Positions 48,871-60,928 of a DNA stretch of 64,000 nt are shown here, piece after piece. How positions within the stretch are numbered: the stretch's first letter is position 1; the number at the start of each line of letters is the position of its first letter. Source of the DNA: Sympetrum striolatum (taxonomy: Eukaryota > Arthropoda > Insecta > Odonata > Libellulidae). The notes beneath the pieces were generated by a model. That model had not been told where the DNA came from. It worked only from the letters and a program-made list of their open reading frames with translations, and made no database searches. The position numbers and the translations under genes were made by a program. The stretch lies in the NCBI GenBank assembly GCA_947579665.1, contig OX388349.1:41859854-41923853 (forward strand), in the 5' to 3' direction.

Positions 48871-49993
48871 CCGGAACCTCCACTACGGCCTGATAGAAAG
48901 AAGGCCAGGAAGTGGGAAGGGTACTCGTCGGACTTCGCTAACTAAAACCTCCTTCCTCTTCCCCCCCTCTTCCTCATGACCTCTTCTCGGCCACGCCATC
49001 CCGCCCATTTCCATGGCATCTATTGTGATGCTTAATTCTTAATCCAAACGGTTTCGTGTCATCCAGACCATCCTGTTTAACTCCCCTCTTCTGCCGACGA
49101 GGAAACTGGTCGCGTAGCTGGTCAGAAAGGGACGCTCCGGCGCAAGTTCAGACCCGCTCCCTGGAGGACACTACTCGATCCTACCGCGTCTTTCTCCCCC
49201 CAAAAAAATTGAAGAAATGCCCGCGGACTGGTTACGAACTTTGACACCGGTGTCGTACCCGGATCCGGACGAGCAAAAACGGGTCCGCCGGGAATCTCCG
49301 GGCGTCCCTGAACAGGGACGCGGAATCCGCGGACCACCTCCAGTGTTTCACGACTCTTTGTTTTGAAGCGGTCCTTTTTTGTCCCTTATCAAAAGGGGCC
49401 TCTTTTTAGGCTAGTACCTCTTCTTCTCGTTGTTTTCCAGGACCGGTCCTCCTTTCTGGCAGTGGCGCTCGAACGCAGTTAAGTTCTTCTGTCCATGTCT
49501 TTTCGCCTTTTTTCACATCCACTCCTTGTTATTATTTCTGGAGCCCAGCACGTGTATGAAGAGTACTGGTGTTGCCCCGGAGGCGTCTGCGCCGAGTTTT
49601 ATGTTTGAAGGGGAAATTAGTCTTACCGGAGCGCTTTTCCTGGTGGGCTGCTGTGCCTTACGGCTTCTTCCGGATTGTTTCCCGAAAATTATGGGCCGTG
49701 CGGAAAGGAAGCCATTGGCCACGCGTTTTTATCGCCAGGAAGGGAAAGTTTGCATTCATGCGATGAGACGCGGAAGAAGAATTTATTCGTGCCGCTTTAG
49801 GCGTCGGCAAAACTTGCGTCGTTTTTTGGTTAGAAGGGAAATTATGAGGATGTGGATAGGGTGGCGGTTTTTGGAAGTCTTAATGGTTTGCATGCGGTTG
49901 GGATCTGTTTATCGGTTGAGAATTTGGATTTTCCGATCGGGAGTACGCCATAGTCGGGTAATATTCTATGGACTTCCTATTCGTCGCATATAA
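48871..49993. other. GC-rich island with a 187-codon open frame
   Basis: The island contains the longest non-transposon ORF of the window (49430-49993, plus). Its translation has an arginine-rich second half and a few hydrophobic stretches, but no recognisable domain. The frame lies in GC-rich DNA where long open frames are expected, and there is no strong start context or homologue known to me. I therefore do not call it a gene. Confidence 0.35.
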
Positions 49994-51150
49994 ATTATAT
50001 TAGGAAACATCATTTTTTTGTTGCATTCGAACACCGGATGACGTGTTTGAGTGAAAGAATTCCCCTTTGGAAAAATGCACCTTATGTTTGACGTACCTCG
50101 AAGTGCCTTCAGCCATTGTCTGATTTCTCATGAACATAAGGTTATGCAGAAAATTGCACTTCCGTACAAAATTTGAGTAGTCGCTACGCTCATAAAAAAA
50201 CAGTTGGTTTAAATTTAAAATTTGAATAAAAGTAATAAATCGGTAAACGATAATATAAAGAAAACAGAATAACCAAATTTGAAGTTTCGTCGCTCTAGAA
50301 CTTTGAATATTATGTAATTCATTTATATTTTATTGCTCGTTTATTAAATAGATCTGATTTCTTTCATCGAATAAGTAATTATTCTATTATATGTCTAAGC
50401 TGACTTTTTATACCTGATCTAACGTGTTACCTCCACTTTTTTATTTAAAATGCAACGTGCAATATGCTATTTGAGATAAATACTTATACATCAATAGCAA
50501 ATACAATATAGCAAAAAACGTCTCTATTCAGCAGAATTGAGACCAGTAAATGTCATCTTTTATTTAATACTTGTCAGAATGCATAAAAAATCGATCAAAT
50601 GGACACAGATATTTAACAATAATATCAAGCATCATATTAGCAAATTTCTTGTATTTGCGGTCGTAATAGAGAGAAAATAAAGAAAAAGAATAATTTTGTC
50701 GAGAAATTAAAATTTTATACATTTTAAATACTAATATACAAATAAATGAAAGATTCATTTAAATCATAAATATTATCTTTCGTGTAAAAAAATTGAAATG
50801 ATAATAAGACAATAAACATTCTTTCCCATCGTTTATATATTTCAACAATTTATGAATAATACAGTTTATGAATACCACAATTCCTTTATTCAGGGAGTAA
50901 AATACGAAGTATTGTTCTTTTCCGTTTGTTTTTCTATATTTTGTGATATATTTTCTCGGCACGTTTTTATACGAAATAATACGAATAGCACAATAAAGAA
51001 AATAATTTCATACTATAGATTACATCTAAAATTTAATCATTTATTTCATCCATGCCTTCATGTAGGATAACTGAAGCTTTCGCACCAATTTTATCCTAAA
51101 ACGTTGAAATGTTTGAAATTGCGGGTCTAACCGTCACTTATCTCTATAAA
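49994..51150. other. AT-rich non-coding stretch
   Basis: Only short AT-driven ORFs and no recognised structure. Confidence 0.5.
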
Positions 51151-52200
51151 TCTCAAAAACAGGAATTCGGAAAATAATCCACGACATAAATTTCCCCCAA
51201 CGGCTCGCATGCATCTCAAATTCGGACAGAGCGGCACCGCCGAATTTTTTTTATCGAGCGAAAATTCCACGATACTGGCAGCATAATGCAGCGGAGCGTA
51301 TTCTTCCACATTTTCGGTCACCCTTTTCCAACTCCGAATTATATTCTACGCACAAACCGAAAAATGGGGCAAGTCCTCCATAAATCTGATGCGTGTACAC
51401 GGAGTCTTAACTCAAAAACGGGAGCTGTAAATCAGATTCAGAGTAAAGACCGTAATTCAAGTCATTCACGCGGTCACAAACCCCCGTCCCCTTTTCCTAG
51501 GGTGCAGGTATATAGAGCGAAAAAAGGCAAGACCTTCCCGCACCCCTTCGCTCTATATATATATATCTCCATATGCTTTGAAGCAATTTTTTGCCGCCCT
51601 GTCCCATTCTCGCGATTATCTCGCAGTTTCCGAGATCCGGAGCGACCCGATCGCAACGATCTCTGTCGGAGGAGCGAAAAAACGCATCGAAAGGGGCACC
51701 CCATTGTGCAGTAAATCTCGTACTACTTGGCGCTGGTGGAATGGAGGCGATTGTGCATCGGGAGAATCGATGAATAGCCCCCGTATTTTCGGTGCCTCGA
51801 ATAATCTCCTCTCCGAAAAAAGGTTCGATTTCCGGATGGGTGTCGGAGGTCGAAGATTCGCATGGAAAGAGATGGTTAGTGGGCTGCATAAAAGAGCGGG
51901 AAAAGAAGGGGGGATGACAGGAAGGTCCTGCTATGAGGTTGGTTGGGTTGGGTGGGTGGGAACCGGAACCTCAACAAGTTGGCGACCAAAGAGCAAACTG
52001 GTCTCCGCCATATCTGAAAAGTTGAATTTTAATTAGCGGGAGGCTTTTTTTAGAGGGTGGATAGGGACAAAGTTGGGGAAGCAGCATGCCGAGGGTAGGG
52101 ATGAGGTGGACGAATTAGCAATGAGAATAGGTACATTCGGTTTCGGAGTTTTGGTTAGAAGGGAGTTTGGATTGGAGGGGTGAAGAGGATCGTGCACCCC
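51151..52200. other. GC-rich island with hairpin and G-quadruplex motif
   Basis: Overlapping ORFs on both strands (51286-52036) without domains. A perfect inverted repeat with 13-bp arms, TATATAGAGCGAA and TTCGCTCTATATA (51509-51521, 51547-51559), flanks a 25-base loop. The G-quadruplex motif is listed separately. Confidence 0.5.
51945..51960 (+). promoter_or_regulatory. Intramolecular G-quadruplex motif
   Basis: GGGTTGGGTGGGTGGG has four runs of three G with loops of 2, 1 and 1 bases, a tight and typically stable quadruplex pattern. It is preceded by GGTTGGTT. In vivo role is unknown. Confidence 0.7.
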
Positions 52201-54082
52201 AAACCAGAAAAAGACTGCATTACCAGTTGCATCGAGATACGGAATAATTTTGGACCTCTCTGTTAAAAAGAACGCGACGCATTGGTTCTTCCCCCTGTCA
52301 AGGAAGGGTAGGCCTTTTTCTCTTTCACGTCCGGGTCCCGATTGCCATATATTACGGGTTAATTTTGGCGGGGACGTTCTAGTTTAGATTTCCAATCGGT
52401 GGGCGTGGTCAGGGGGCAACATGGTATGAAAGCATTGTGGGTCGTTTCCTGGCAGTAAAGGGAAAAAGGAATCGGGGATCCCCCGTCTCTGAAGGATGAT
52501 TTATTTATAAATCTCCCAGAGTTTAAATGAATGAACTTGGGTACCTTTTTTAAGGAAGGTATCAATCCGATAAATATATTCATGGGCATGGATAAATTTT
52601 CCGAAATCGAGACTTGATAGTATTGCATAATTCAGCCCAGTATTGGTGCTCCTTTAGCAACTTATTTATGCACCTATGTCGTTATACGTAAGTTTACGGC
52701 GTTTATTCATGAATTTTTTCCATGGTAACGCGTATATTGAGTAGGCATATATATACTATATGTTAGCAGCATGCAAATTTTAGTGCCTCTATTACTTTCA
52801 GGTTTGAAGGAATGAGCTTCTCAATACCTCACATATTTTCAAAATTTTCCTGGCCATAATTTAAGCCTGTGGTTTTTGTTTTTAGTAGCGATATAACTAA
52901 AGGAAAATGTTTTCTCCATGGTATCGATTTTTGATTTTGATTATTGTGCTAGCATATTATAAAAGGTTGAGCGGTGTGTTATCATAAGCATAAAGCTATT
53001 ATTTAATGGTATGAATATTCATGTAAAATTCTTTGAACACTTATTTCCCTTGATTGCTTGAATTCCAACACCTATTTATTTTTCTCTTTTCTAACTTTTT
53101 TTTTTCAAGGTAATCATTCGTAATTTTTTCAACTGCATCTAACAAAGTTGGTACATGGATATTAGTAATTGATACATCATTAACGCTCTTTTATTTAAGC
53201 AATTTACAAATAGTGTATCTTCAATATTTTCCTGGTACGTTGATGGCTTCTCTTGTATCATTTTATATAAACATTACCCAAGGTATGCTTTTTAATGTAG
53301 GTTTTATAGTGAATTTGCTCTGAAATAAATTAATAACGACTTCTAAATACGATGTTTTTATATCTACCTATTCTATAAAGTAGTATGTCTTTTAACTTGA
53401 TTCTGGAAAAGTAAATCTCACAGGGTACACAAAATTTCTCGCCCTGTTAGCAAATTCGATTCATATAAGGGAAGGTAGCTTTATTAAGTTTAAGTTCTTC
53501 GTGAGTGATTCCAAAGATGAGCAGTGCTCTTAAGGTAAATGACATCATAGATGCCATTTAAATCACTGACTGACCACTACCTAGTCAATTGAAATAGTCG
53601 GTTGATTTCTTGGGTGAAAGGAGAAGTGACGATGGCTAAAAAGTGAAGGGTTGCTGATGTTCAGATTCAGAAACCGTATCTTAAGCTCATAACGGAGAGG
53701 TGCTAAAGGTGCCGTGTTTAATACCCGTAACTTCATATGCAGGAAGTAGAGTCCTTTCACAGTTGACTCGCACCCGAATGATGAGAGGATGACACTGAAA
53801 ACACGGGGAGAGTAATGATTGCATGGATTACTGGTTCTCAGTCCTCCTTGAAAAATGGCCAATGAACTAGGGTGGCTCTCCCCAGGTAAATTAAACGTAC
53901 TTTACATCCGTTTTTGAATTTGATCCTAAAGAAATATTGGATTTTCCCTCATCATTACATAAGCACAATCGGCGTACATTATTTAGCTCTAACGATATTC
54001 GTTCTCGCATTCAAAAGCAATGATACTAATGGTTAAATGCTTCATTTATGAGTGTTCTACCTTTCAGTAGGTTTATACACAG
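52201..54082. other. Non-coding stretch
   Basis: No supported gene. The 93-codon minus-strand ORF at 53581-53862 has no domain. The remaining ORFs are short. Confidence 0.5.
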
Positions 54083-54271
54083 TCAAAAATCCCTATTAAG
54101 CGCCATCTCCTTCATTTCCTTATAGTTAACCCCACCCCTTATGTCATCTAACATCTTATGTCTCCGTCTTCCCCTCTGTTTTTTCCTCTGAATCCCACCC
54201 TCAATTACAACCTTTACCAATCCCTCTCCTCTTAATATTTGACCAACCCATTTCTTCTGACGATACTTAAT
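54083..54271 (-). pseudogene. LINE reverse transcriptase C-terminus, fragment
   Basis: The minus strand encodes KYRQKKWVGQILRGEGL, then VKVVIEGGIQRKKQRGRRRH, KMLDDIRGGVNYKEMKEMA and a TGA at 54083-54085. The order W-V/I-G-x-I-L-R-G, then E-G-x-I, then RGRRR, then LDDI, is the hallmark C-terminal tail of endonuclease/reverse-transcriptase proteins of insect LINEs. Upstream in frame a TAG (54272-54274) interrupts it, and the sequence to about 54600 is decayed C/T-rich DNA that probably is the rest of the ORF with frameshifts. No active element remains. Confidence 0.8.
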
Positions 54272-56623
54272 CTAATACTTAATGTAATACTTTTTTCTCC
54301 AAATTGTGAAATCCTGAGTACCGTCTCTTTGCTAGGCATCCATTAGAACTATACTATCCTCCCTCCTTTTGGATTCTCTTTCGATCTATAGAATTAAAAT
54401 GTACATCCTTTGTGTATTCTGTTCTAAATTCCATTTATGATTGTTCACTCATAACGTCTCTCATCACATATTGTGTTCCAAACAGATCTACTCGTTTGAC
54501 GCCTTTACTTCATTAATTCATTCCCAGACTGTCATTTGTTAAACGCTGTCTTTCCTTTTGTTTCCCTCTTTATTTAATTACCTTCGACCATCTTTAGATC
54601 CTTTCGAATTATTCAAAGGGACATTTATACACAAGGGAGTGACCCACGTTAAATTAAACATTTTTTAAACATTTTAAATTCCTTGTTTTATATTTGCTAC
54701 TGTTATAATTATTATACTTATGTGTAATATTTTAAAATTACAATTTTTGATAGGAGAAAAATTTTCAGGTTGAGATGTTACTTGAAATTATTTAAAAAAA
54801 TGTAAATGACTTATAAACATACACTAATCTCGTCAATTTCCTTCAATATCGCTGAGTTTTGAAATCTGGCTTCTACGCAATTGAATGTATGCCTGCTCTA
54901 ACAGAATCGACAAGCATTAATTTTAGAAAATGGGCAATATGTAATTGATTACTTTCAGTATACCTTTATGAATGGAATACTTTTTATTTATTCTTTGGTA
55001 TAGGATATCGGAATATGTTTCTTTCATTTATTTTACCTCAGTCTCATTACATGATTACATGAAAACTACTGAAATTTGGGAAATACTGAATGATGGAATT
55101 TATTGCAGTCACTTCTTAAATTCTATGGGAATTGTTATTAGAATGACCCAATGGTGAACCTACAATAACATTTAAAATATCTTTTATTTATTTATTTATT
55201 AACAAGCATCAACATACAGCACGAAGCCAATTACTTCCGATGATTAACAATAATAATAATGAACAAAATAACAATAAAATCGTAAAAAATCAACAAATTA
55301 AACATATAATAAAATGACAAATGAATATGCGCATACAAACAAATAAAAAATCATAGAAAAATTGTATTTTTCCACGTCAAACTCGTGGAATCATATTCTG
55401 AATAGATTTCGGAGATAAGAAGAAAGGATCGAAAAGAGTATTGGTGGAAAGAGAGTTGAAAGTTGTACCTGCAATAAGGGAATCAAAAGAAATCACTCCA
55501 TATCACCAAGTGAATTCATTCCTTATCGAAGTTTTGGGTAAATAATAGTAGAAGGATTGATGATACGACCAGCCTTCGTGTTGAACCAAACAAATAGAGA
55601 TGGAAACGGATTTAAATAGAAATATTTAGTTTTCGTTGTATGATTCTTATCTGATTAACACTATGCTAAGATAACTTGGCCGTTTAAGGTTGTTACGCAC
55701 ATATTTATGGAGTATACGATGTGATCACTTCCTTTACGGAAGAATCATTGACAACATAGCGTAAAATATTTATCTACGGTTACTTCAACTAATCTACCGT
55801 AAAATCCACGCGAACTCAACCGCAAAGGATCGTCGAAAGTATAAATAAGGAGGCAAAATTCTAACCCTTGAGCAGCGATTCAGACACCCATTAATTAAAG
55901 AGACTTCCGCGTGGTGCCAAAGAGAAATAAAACGGTCACGCCATCTAGGGAAATATCCTACGATAACTATTGCTTCTAGGGCAGGCATAAATCTTTCGTT
56001 CTTCTTCAGAAAAGAAAAATCCAGTCTGTTTGTTTCCATAGGTGTCTCGGAAGAGGAAATACGATTGGAATTTAAGAATATGACACGCGTCTAATTAGCT
56101 GGGGGGATGCGTGAAACTTTACAATATCCACTAACTCCTGCGGTGGCAACAAATAAAGGAGAAGAGGAAGGAAAGCATTTTATGCCTTCCGAGAGAACAC
56201 CTGCTCTTAGCCATTCGCCCCTAAACTTAAGAGCAGGAGATCTCTCGTTGACGCCCTTAAGCGAGAAGTTCTATGTTTAAATGTTCTCGCTGATTTAGAC
56301 GACTTGCAAACATTATTGAGCCACCCTATGTGAGAAACATATCTACCTTATTTCTTTCCATATGTAATTTTCCTATGTTGACATTGTCAACCTAATGAAT
56401 GCCTCTTACTTAAATTCTGAACCCTGAAAAATCTAACGTAATAAGAAACATTGACAAGTGCAAATGCTAATTCAAGCTAGTTTGGAGTATATGTACAAAT
56501 ATAAATTATAACTGTGACTGACAGGACGTCTTTAATTTATTGTAATTGGCGAGCTGTGCTTTTGTCTTTGGTAATTAGCAGTATGATTTTTTTCCTTCAA
56601 GGTGGGAATCTTCCGTCACTATA
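54272..56623. other. Non-coding stretch, partly decayed LINE
   Basis: 54272-54600 is likely decayed LINE coding DNA on the minus strand. Near 55180-55200 a TTTATTTATTTATTTATT run could be the AATAAA-rich tail of a minus-strand retroelement lying at about 55180-55600; no protein motif confirms this. No other gene seen. Confidence 0.45.
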
Positions 56624-56753
56624 TACGAGGGTGGTCTGAAAAGTTTCCGACCCCAGATTTTTCAGAATTCTTCAGAAAATTTTCAGATAGGTACCTTCAG
56701 AAAACATGTCGAGAAATATCGAAATGTCGGAAACTTTTCAGACCACCCATGTA
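56624..56753. mobile_element. mariner-type MITE, about 126 bp
   Basis: TA at 56624-56625 and 56752-56753 encloses CGAGGGTGGTCTGAAAAGTT and, inverted, AACTTTTCAGACCACCCATG. Arms of about 27 bp (with TCCGACC/GTCGGA) match the style of mariner terminal repeats. The centre, rich in TTTCAGA, has no coding capacity. Confidence 0.8.
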
Positions 56754-58747
56754 TCTTTACAGCTCCAGTCTTTCATTTTCCATAATTAATCATGAAAATG
56801 GTTTGATCTACATGCAATGTTTTTGGAAGAATTCGTAAATCAGATTTCCATATATTTGTCCTCATGTGCGGGTTTGACCTTCTAGAGTAGTTATACAATA
56901 ACTTATACTCGTACGTGGACATTACTTCAACTAAAAATCAAATCCTCATTATTCCAGAGTAAGCGATCATATACAATCCCTATAGGAATTTTCAGAATGG
57001 CTTGTACATAATAAATTTTTACTAATACTTTTGCGGCTTCGATGGTCGAAACAACAATGCATTAGCTTAAATGGAAGTAGTCTAGAGAGAAGATTCAGAG
57101 ATATGCATTAAAGAAAAAAATGTATTTTACGAAAAAATTAGACTGTATATGAAACCATGCTGAGAAGTATTTTAGCTTTTAAATTAGCAAGAAAAATATG
57201 AAACCTTTCGAATGGTCAAAGTTTTATGAAGAAATATATGTCTACATCATTGACATGCGTTTTTATACCTAAACAATCATTCCATTTTGCGTGCATCAAC
57301 TGTATGTTAGTTAACTTTCCGTGATTTGAGCTTCAAGAGTTGCTGAAAATACCGAAATATGTCGTGTTGGTTTAAAAACTTTTTGCTTTTCTATAAGTGT
57401 GTGATAGTTACTTCAATCCCATAATCCTTTCCCCGCGCCAATTCTCTTTTCGAGATTCCGCTATCTGATTGCGTGCAAAAGTAAACTCATGGCTTATAAT
57501 GAGAGTTAAGAAGCGACAGATGCGCAATTTGTTAGAACCCTTTCTCGTGCTCCTTTTGTACGTTAGCATCGAAGTCGGGAGGCATTTCTAACAGCGTGCG
57601 ATTCGGTTCGCTAATTACGCTCGGACTCAGCGAACCGTCTTCACAAATCACGTCGGCCGTTGAGTCCGAACTCATCATCGCTTTTCGAAAAAAAAGCGCA
57701 TGATATTATTTTCCAGATTTATTTATTTGCGTGTTTTTTCTTAAGGGCACCAAATCAAACTGCATGACTGTAGCCCCTGTAGCCATGTTATTGGGCATTC
57801 ATCGACCAAATCTTTAGATTCCTAAGTATAAAAAGTTATTTTTTCATGATCGAAACCTTTGTGTTGGTGGAAAGTTTTCATTGGTGATGTTCAGTACGAA
57901 AAAGTCTAGAAAGCAATTATGGGTTCCTGAATTTTGTTTCTGTTCGTTTCGAATGTCCTCAAGTTGGGCTTTTTCAGGTAACTGAGAATGTTTCATTGCA
58001 AATTCTTACCACTAATTGTAAGAAGACATTGCAAATATATTAAATATCGGTGTTGCGGTGGACCTCTGAGAAGCAAGCACAAAATGATTAGATTTATTTT
58101 GCCAACTTTGTTCAACTGGTGATTTTTTCTATAGTTTTTCTTCTTTATTTTCTAATATTGAATGCAGAAGCAGATTTCAGCTTTAAGTTATTTGTTAGAG
58201 AATGGCCTTACTCTATGCCTCCAGTTTTGCCTATATATGAAATCCTCTGTAAATAAAATCATGGATTCATACCATTTTTCCATTATGTATGATCGTTGAT
58301 ATCTATGCTCCAGGTTATAAACCTTAGAGAGAAGTAAAGGTGGGCACCTCTTTAAGGTGCTTCTACATCTAACCAGATTGTAAGATTATTTCCTGCACAA
58401 GAGCTATCACTGGTGGTCGAAAATGGGATTACGTTCACATAAGGCGAATAAGGAGCTCTCATTTAGAGAAGTAAGTATAATCACAGATTTAGAGATGATC
58501 AAAATTGGAGTAGCTCGATTCGTCAGAGGAAATTTCATGCAGATGATAGAATTTCTAGGTTAAAATTCGCTGTAGGTAAAAAGATCTGTTTACCAGCAGT
58601 ACCTTAAAAAAACTTTTTGAGGATTTTGGAGCTAAATTTAAATAGATAAAGGTATGCGAAAATGTTAGATTAGCAGTTTTTACTTTGGCTACGCTATAGG
58701 TTACTTAAAATATTTACATATTAAAAGTTCCCATTTATGAAAAATAT
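56754..58747. other. AT-rich non-coding stretch
   Basis: No supported gene. A weaker abutted splice motif, GGGCTTTTTCAG|GTAACT, lies at 57977/57978. About 57420-57690 is moderately GC-elevated without a long ORF. Confidence 0.5.
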
Positions 58748-58781
58748 TGGAGGTGCCGGGCATCGATCCCGGTGCCTCTCG
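58748..58781 (-). pseudogene. tRNA-Ala 3'-half fragment
   Basis: On the minus strand CGAGAGGCACCGGGATCGAT and GCCCGGCACCTCCA correspond to the anticodon-stem 3' side, variable loop, full T arm and acceptor 3' strand of a tRNA-Ala. The T stem here is intact (CCGGG/CCCGG). The 5' half is absent, replaced by AT-rich DNA. No CCA is added, so it derives from a genomic tRNA gene and not from a mature tRNA. Confidence 0.75.
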
Positions 58782-60011
58782 AAATTGAAATGAATTGAAT
58801 GAATTTTAGTCAGGTAAAGAACTAGTACGATCTCAGATAAGTATTGGCAAAATCTAACAATGAAGTAAACTCAAAAATAAATACAATCATTTGGGCGTTC
58901 TTTCCACAGTCTATAAGAGAAACTAATAGGGTAGATTAGATAATGATAGTGTTACTACACTCCCTGACGTACACAACTGGCGGCTCAGGGGGTATGTATA
59001 AATCTCTCTACGTAAATATCTTAGCAAAACTATAAATTTGCTAAATTCACACTTTTAGAGTAATAGATGCCTGAAGAAGCAGTAATTTATGCTTATCTAT
59101 ATAGAGTTAATAAAGACTGATTTTTCATAGAACTTTACGGAAATAATGAACGAATTTAGATTTACAGATATTTTCCTTTCCTCTACTCATCTTTGATTGC
59201 TCCTTTCCCTCTCTCCTTAAAGTTCATAATTTAGCATGCGTCTCCTCAGCTACGAAGATAGAATTAATAATAATATGTAAGGTATTTTATCTTTTATCTA
59301 AACGTATTTCATTAAAAATCTCAAGGAAGATATTTTAGGGATAGGACAAAAGCAAGAACTGGGAGAGAGAAATATTTCTTATGCTAAATAAACTAAGAAT
59401 TTAACAGACCACGCACACCAGTTTTTATTTTTCGTATCTGCGATAATTTACCACAAGCATCTCACCATGAAAAAGTTAGAATAGAATAATTAGAATAAAG
59501 GACAAATTTTTACGGGACGTTGTGACTGTCAACCGCAGAATATCGATAATATTTATGTGTTGAGGGCGAAAAGTAGACCAGTCTCAAACACCAAAAACTC
59601 GTCTCCCGCCGAGAGGAAAGACATTAGCAATTGTAAACCTCATCGGCCCCCTCCCTCGCATCTCCAGATCGCTACCGCTTTCATAGCAGAGCCTGTGGAC
59701 ACCATTATACCCCGCAACTCCTTCTCACAATGCTTTTACAAGAGAAAGACAACGTGAATAAAGCAAATGCCCCCCGCGAGACAAATGCCTACATCGCCCC
59801 ATTCGACGCGATACAAGGAAACACGTCAAACTTATCGGAACCGCTCGAGACGATCCCCGTTCGATATAAATCGTTTTCACGCCCGTGCTCTACGGGAGTC
59901 GAGGCGGAGACCTCACGGGGAGGTGCATAAAAGTCAAAGACGGAGCTATTGTCGTGTCTCTCTTTGGGAGATATCTTCGGACCTCCGCTCCCCGCGGTGA
60001 GGGGACCTAAA
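58782..60011. other. Non-coding stretch with GC-rich 59.56-60.01 kb
   Basis: The GC-rich part leads into the candidate minus-strand exon. Its plus-strand ORFs (59557-59757, 59730-59930, 59767-60000) have no recognised domain. If the exon at 60012 is terminal, this region would be its 3' UTR or downstream DNA. Confidence 0.45.
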
Positions 60012-60245
60012 TCAGGCGTGGGCGTTGGCGATGGAATAACACGCGTCCGCTCGTAGCCTGGCGCCCAGGAACGTCTTCATCTTGTCCGGCGCGTGGGTGA
60101 TGCTCAGATCGGAAAGAGAGCGGTTGTTGTAGCTGCCATCTGTCGCGGGAGTAATGAAGATGGATGGCGATTCGAGGACGGTATTGCTCGCTCTCAGCGG
60201 CGGAGTGGAATGCGTGTTGCGGATATGGTGGTATATGGAAATACG
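60012..60245 (-). CDS. Candidate C-terminal coding exon of an unidentified protein
   Basis: On the minus strand a frame of about 77 codons ends at TGA (60012-60014). It is Ser/Thr/Pro-rich and then more ordered: RNTHSTPPLRASNTVLES, then SIFITPATDGSYNNRSLSDL, then SITHAPDKMKTFLGARLRAD. Third codon positions are strongly G/C (for example GCG CCG GAC AAG ATG AAG ACG TTC CTG GGC GCC), unlike the random ORFs around it. A pyrimidine tract, TTCTCTCCATCCACCTGTCAAG, would end at 60246 and give a phase-0 acceptor, though AAG is a weak acceptor. The frame stays open upstream to about 60284 with no ATG, as expected for an internal or terminal exon. The composition resembles a cytoplasmic tail, but I cannot name the family. 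Confidence 0.45.
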   Translation of the reverse strand, partial: RISIYHHIRNTHSTPPLRASNTVLESPSIFITPATDGSYNNRSLSDLSITHAPDKMKTFLGARLRADACYSIANAHA

Positions 60246-60788
60246 CTTGACAGGTGGATGGAGAGAATCCGACGGTTTAAACACCTCTTGGAAAAATTTT
60301 AGGATTAAATATGTCCGTGGAACGTTTATCTATTTTTGTAGCACATATCAGCTTCCAGAAAATAAACCGTTTACTTTTATTGCTTGCCACTCCTGTTTAA
60401 CGAGGTTCATGGGAAAATATTCCTAAATTATAAATAGACAATAAGTTCTCAGATATTATATTCCTTGCATTTATCGTTTTAGGCTCTCTTTTGTATACTT
60501 TGCTGTCATTTCGATGATCGGACGAATTATTAATAGGAAGGATTCGACTAAACAAAAAGGTATAGTTAATTTAGATGGGGCTGTTCTATTCTTAGCCTCA
60601 TTTTAATAATTGGGTACACTACATAAATGGTACGTCCTTTTTCTCTATTCTGGTTCTAGCTTACTCAATTCTGTATAGAAAATATTAGGAAATTAAATGT
60701 ATATTGAGACTGTTTGAGTCGAATATTCCAGAGACAATTGGCTAAATTTTCGATATCATTGATGCATTCCAGTCTCTACTTCTTAGTT
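60246..60788. other. AT-rich non-coding stretch
   Basis: Would be intron if the minus-strand exon at 60012-60245 is real. No upstream exon was identified here. Confidence 0.4.
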
Positions 60789-60928
60789 CAAAGTTATACA
60801 GAGGTGTAAAATAGTGACTTGGCTGGGACTCGAACCCATGTTTCCCGCTTTCCGGGCAGGTAACCACTGAAGCAGACCTGGGTTCGAGTCCCAGCCAAGT
60901 CACTATTTTTCACCTCCGTATAACTTTG
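60789..60928. repeat. Two tRNA-derived SINE pieces in inverted arrangement
   Basis: The minus strand shows a tRNA-like unit with A box CTTCAGTGGTTACC, an anticodon-like arm CCCGGAAAGCGGG, B box GGGTTCGAGTCCC, and then CCAAGTCACTATTTTACACC. On the plus strand the B box and the same body, GTCACTATTTTTCACCTCCG, occur again at 60879-60928. The result is a near-perfect inverted repeat with arms of about 50 bp and a 40-bp centre. This is most simply a SINE inverted against a partial copy of itself, and it would fold into a long hairpin if transcribed. Confidence 0.7.

Noticed and set aside
49430..49993. 187-codon ORF in a GC-rich island as a gene
   Set aside because: No domain, signal or homologue recognised. 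The frame is arginine-rich because of base composition, and similar-length open frames occur on the opposite strand of comparable islands.
55166..55600. Minus-strand retroelement with an AATAAATAAATAAA tail
   Set aside because: The tail is plausible, but no protein motif, second copy or target duplication was found to support a call.
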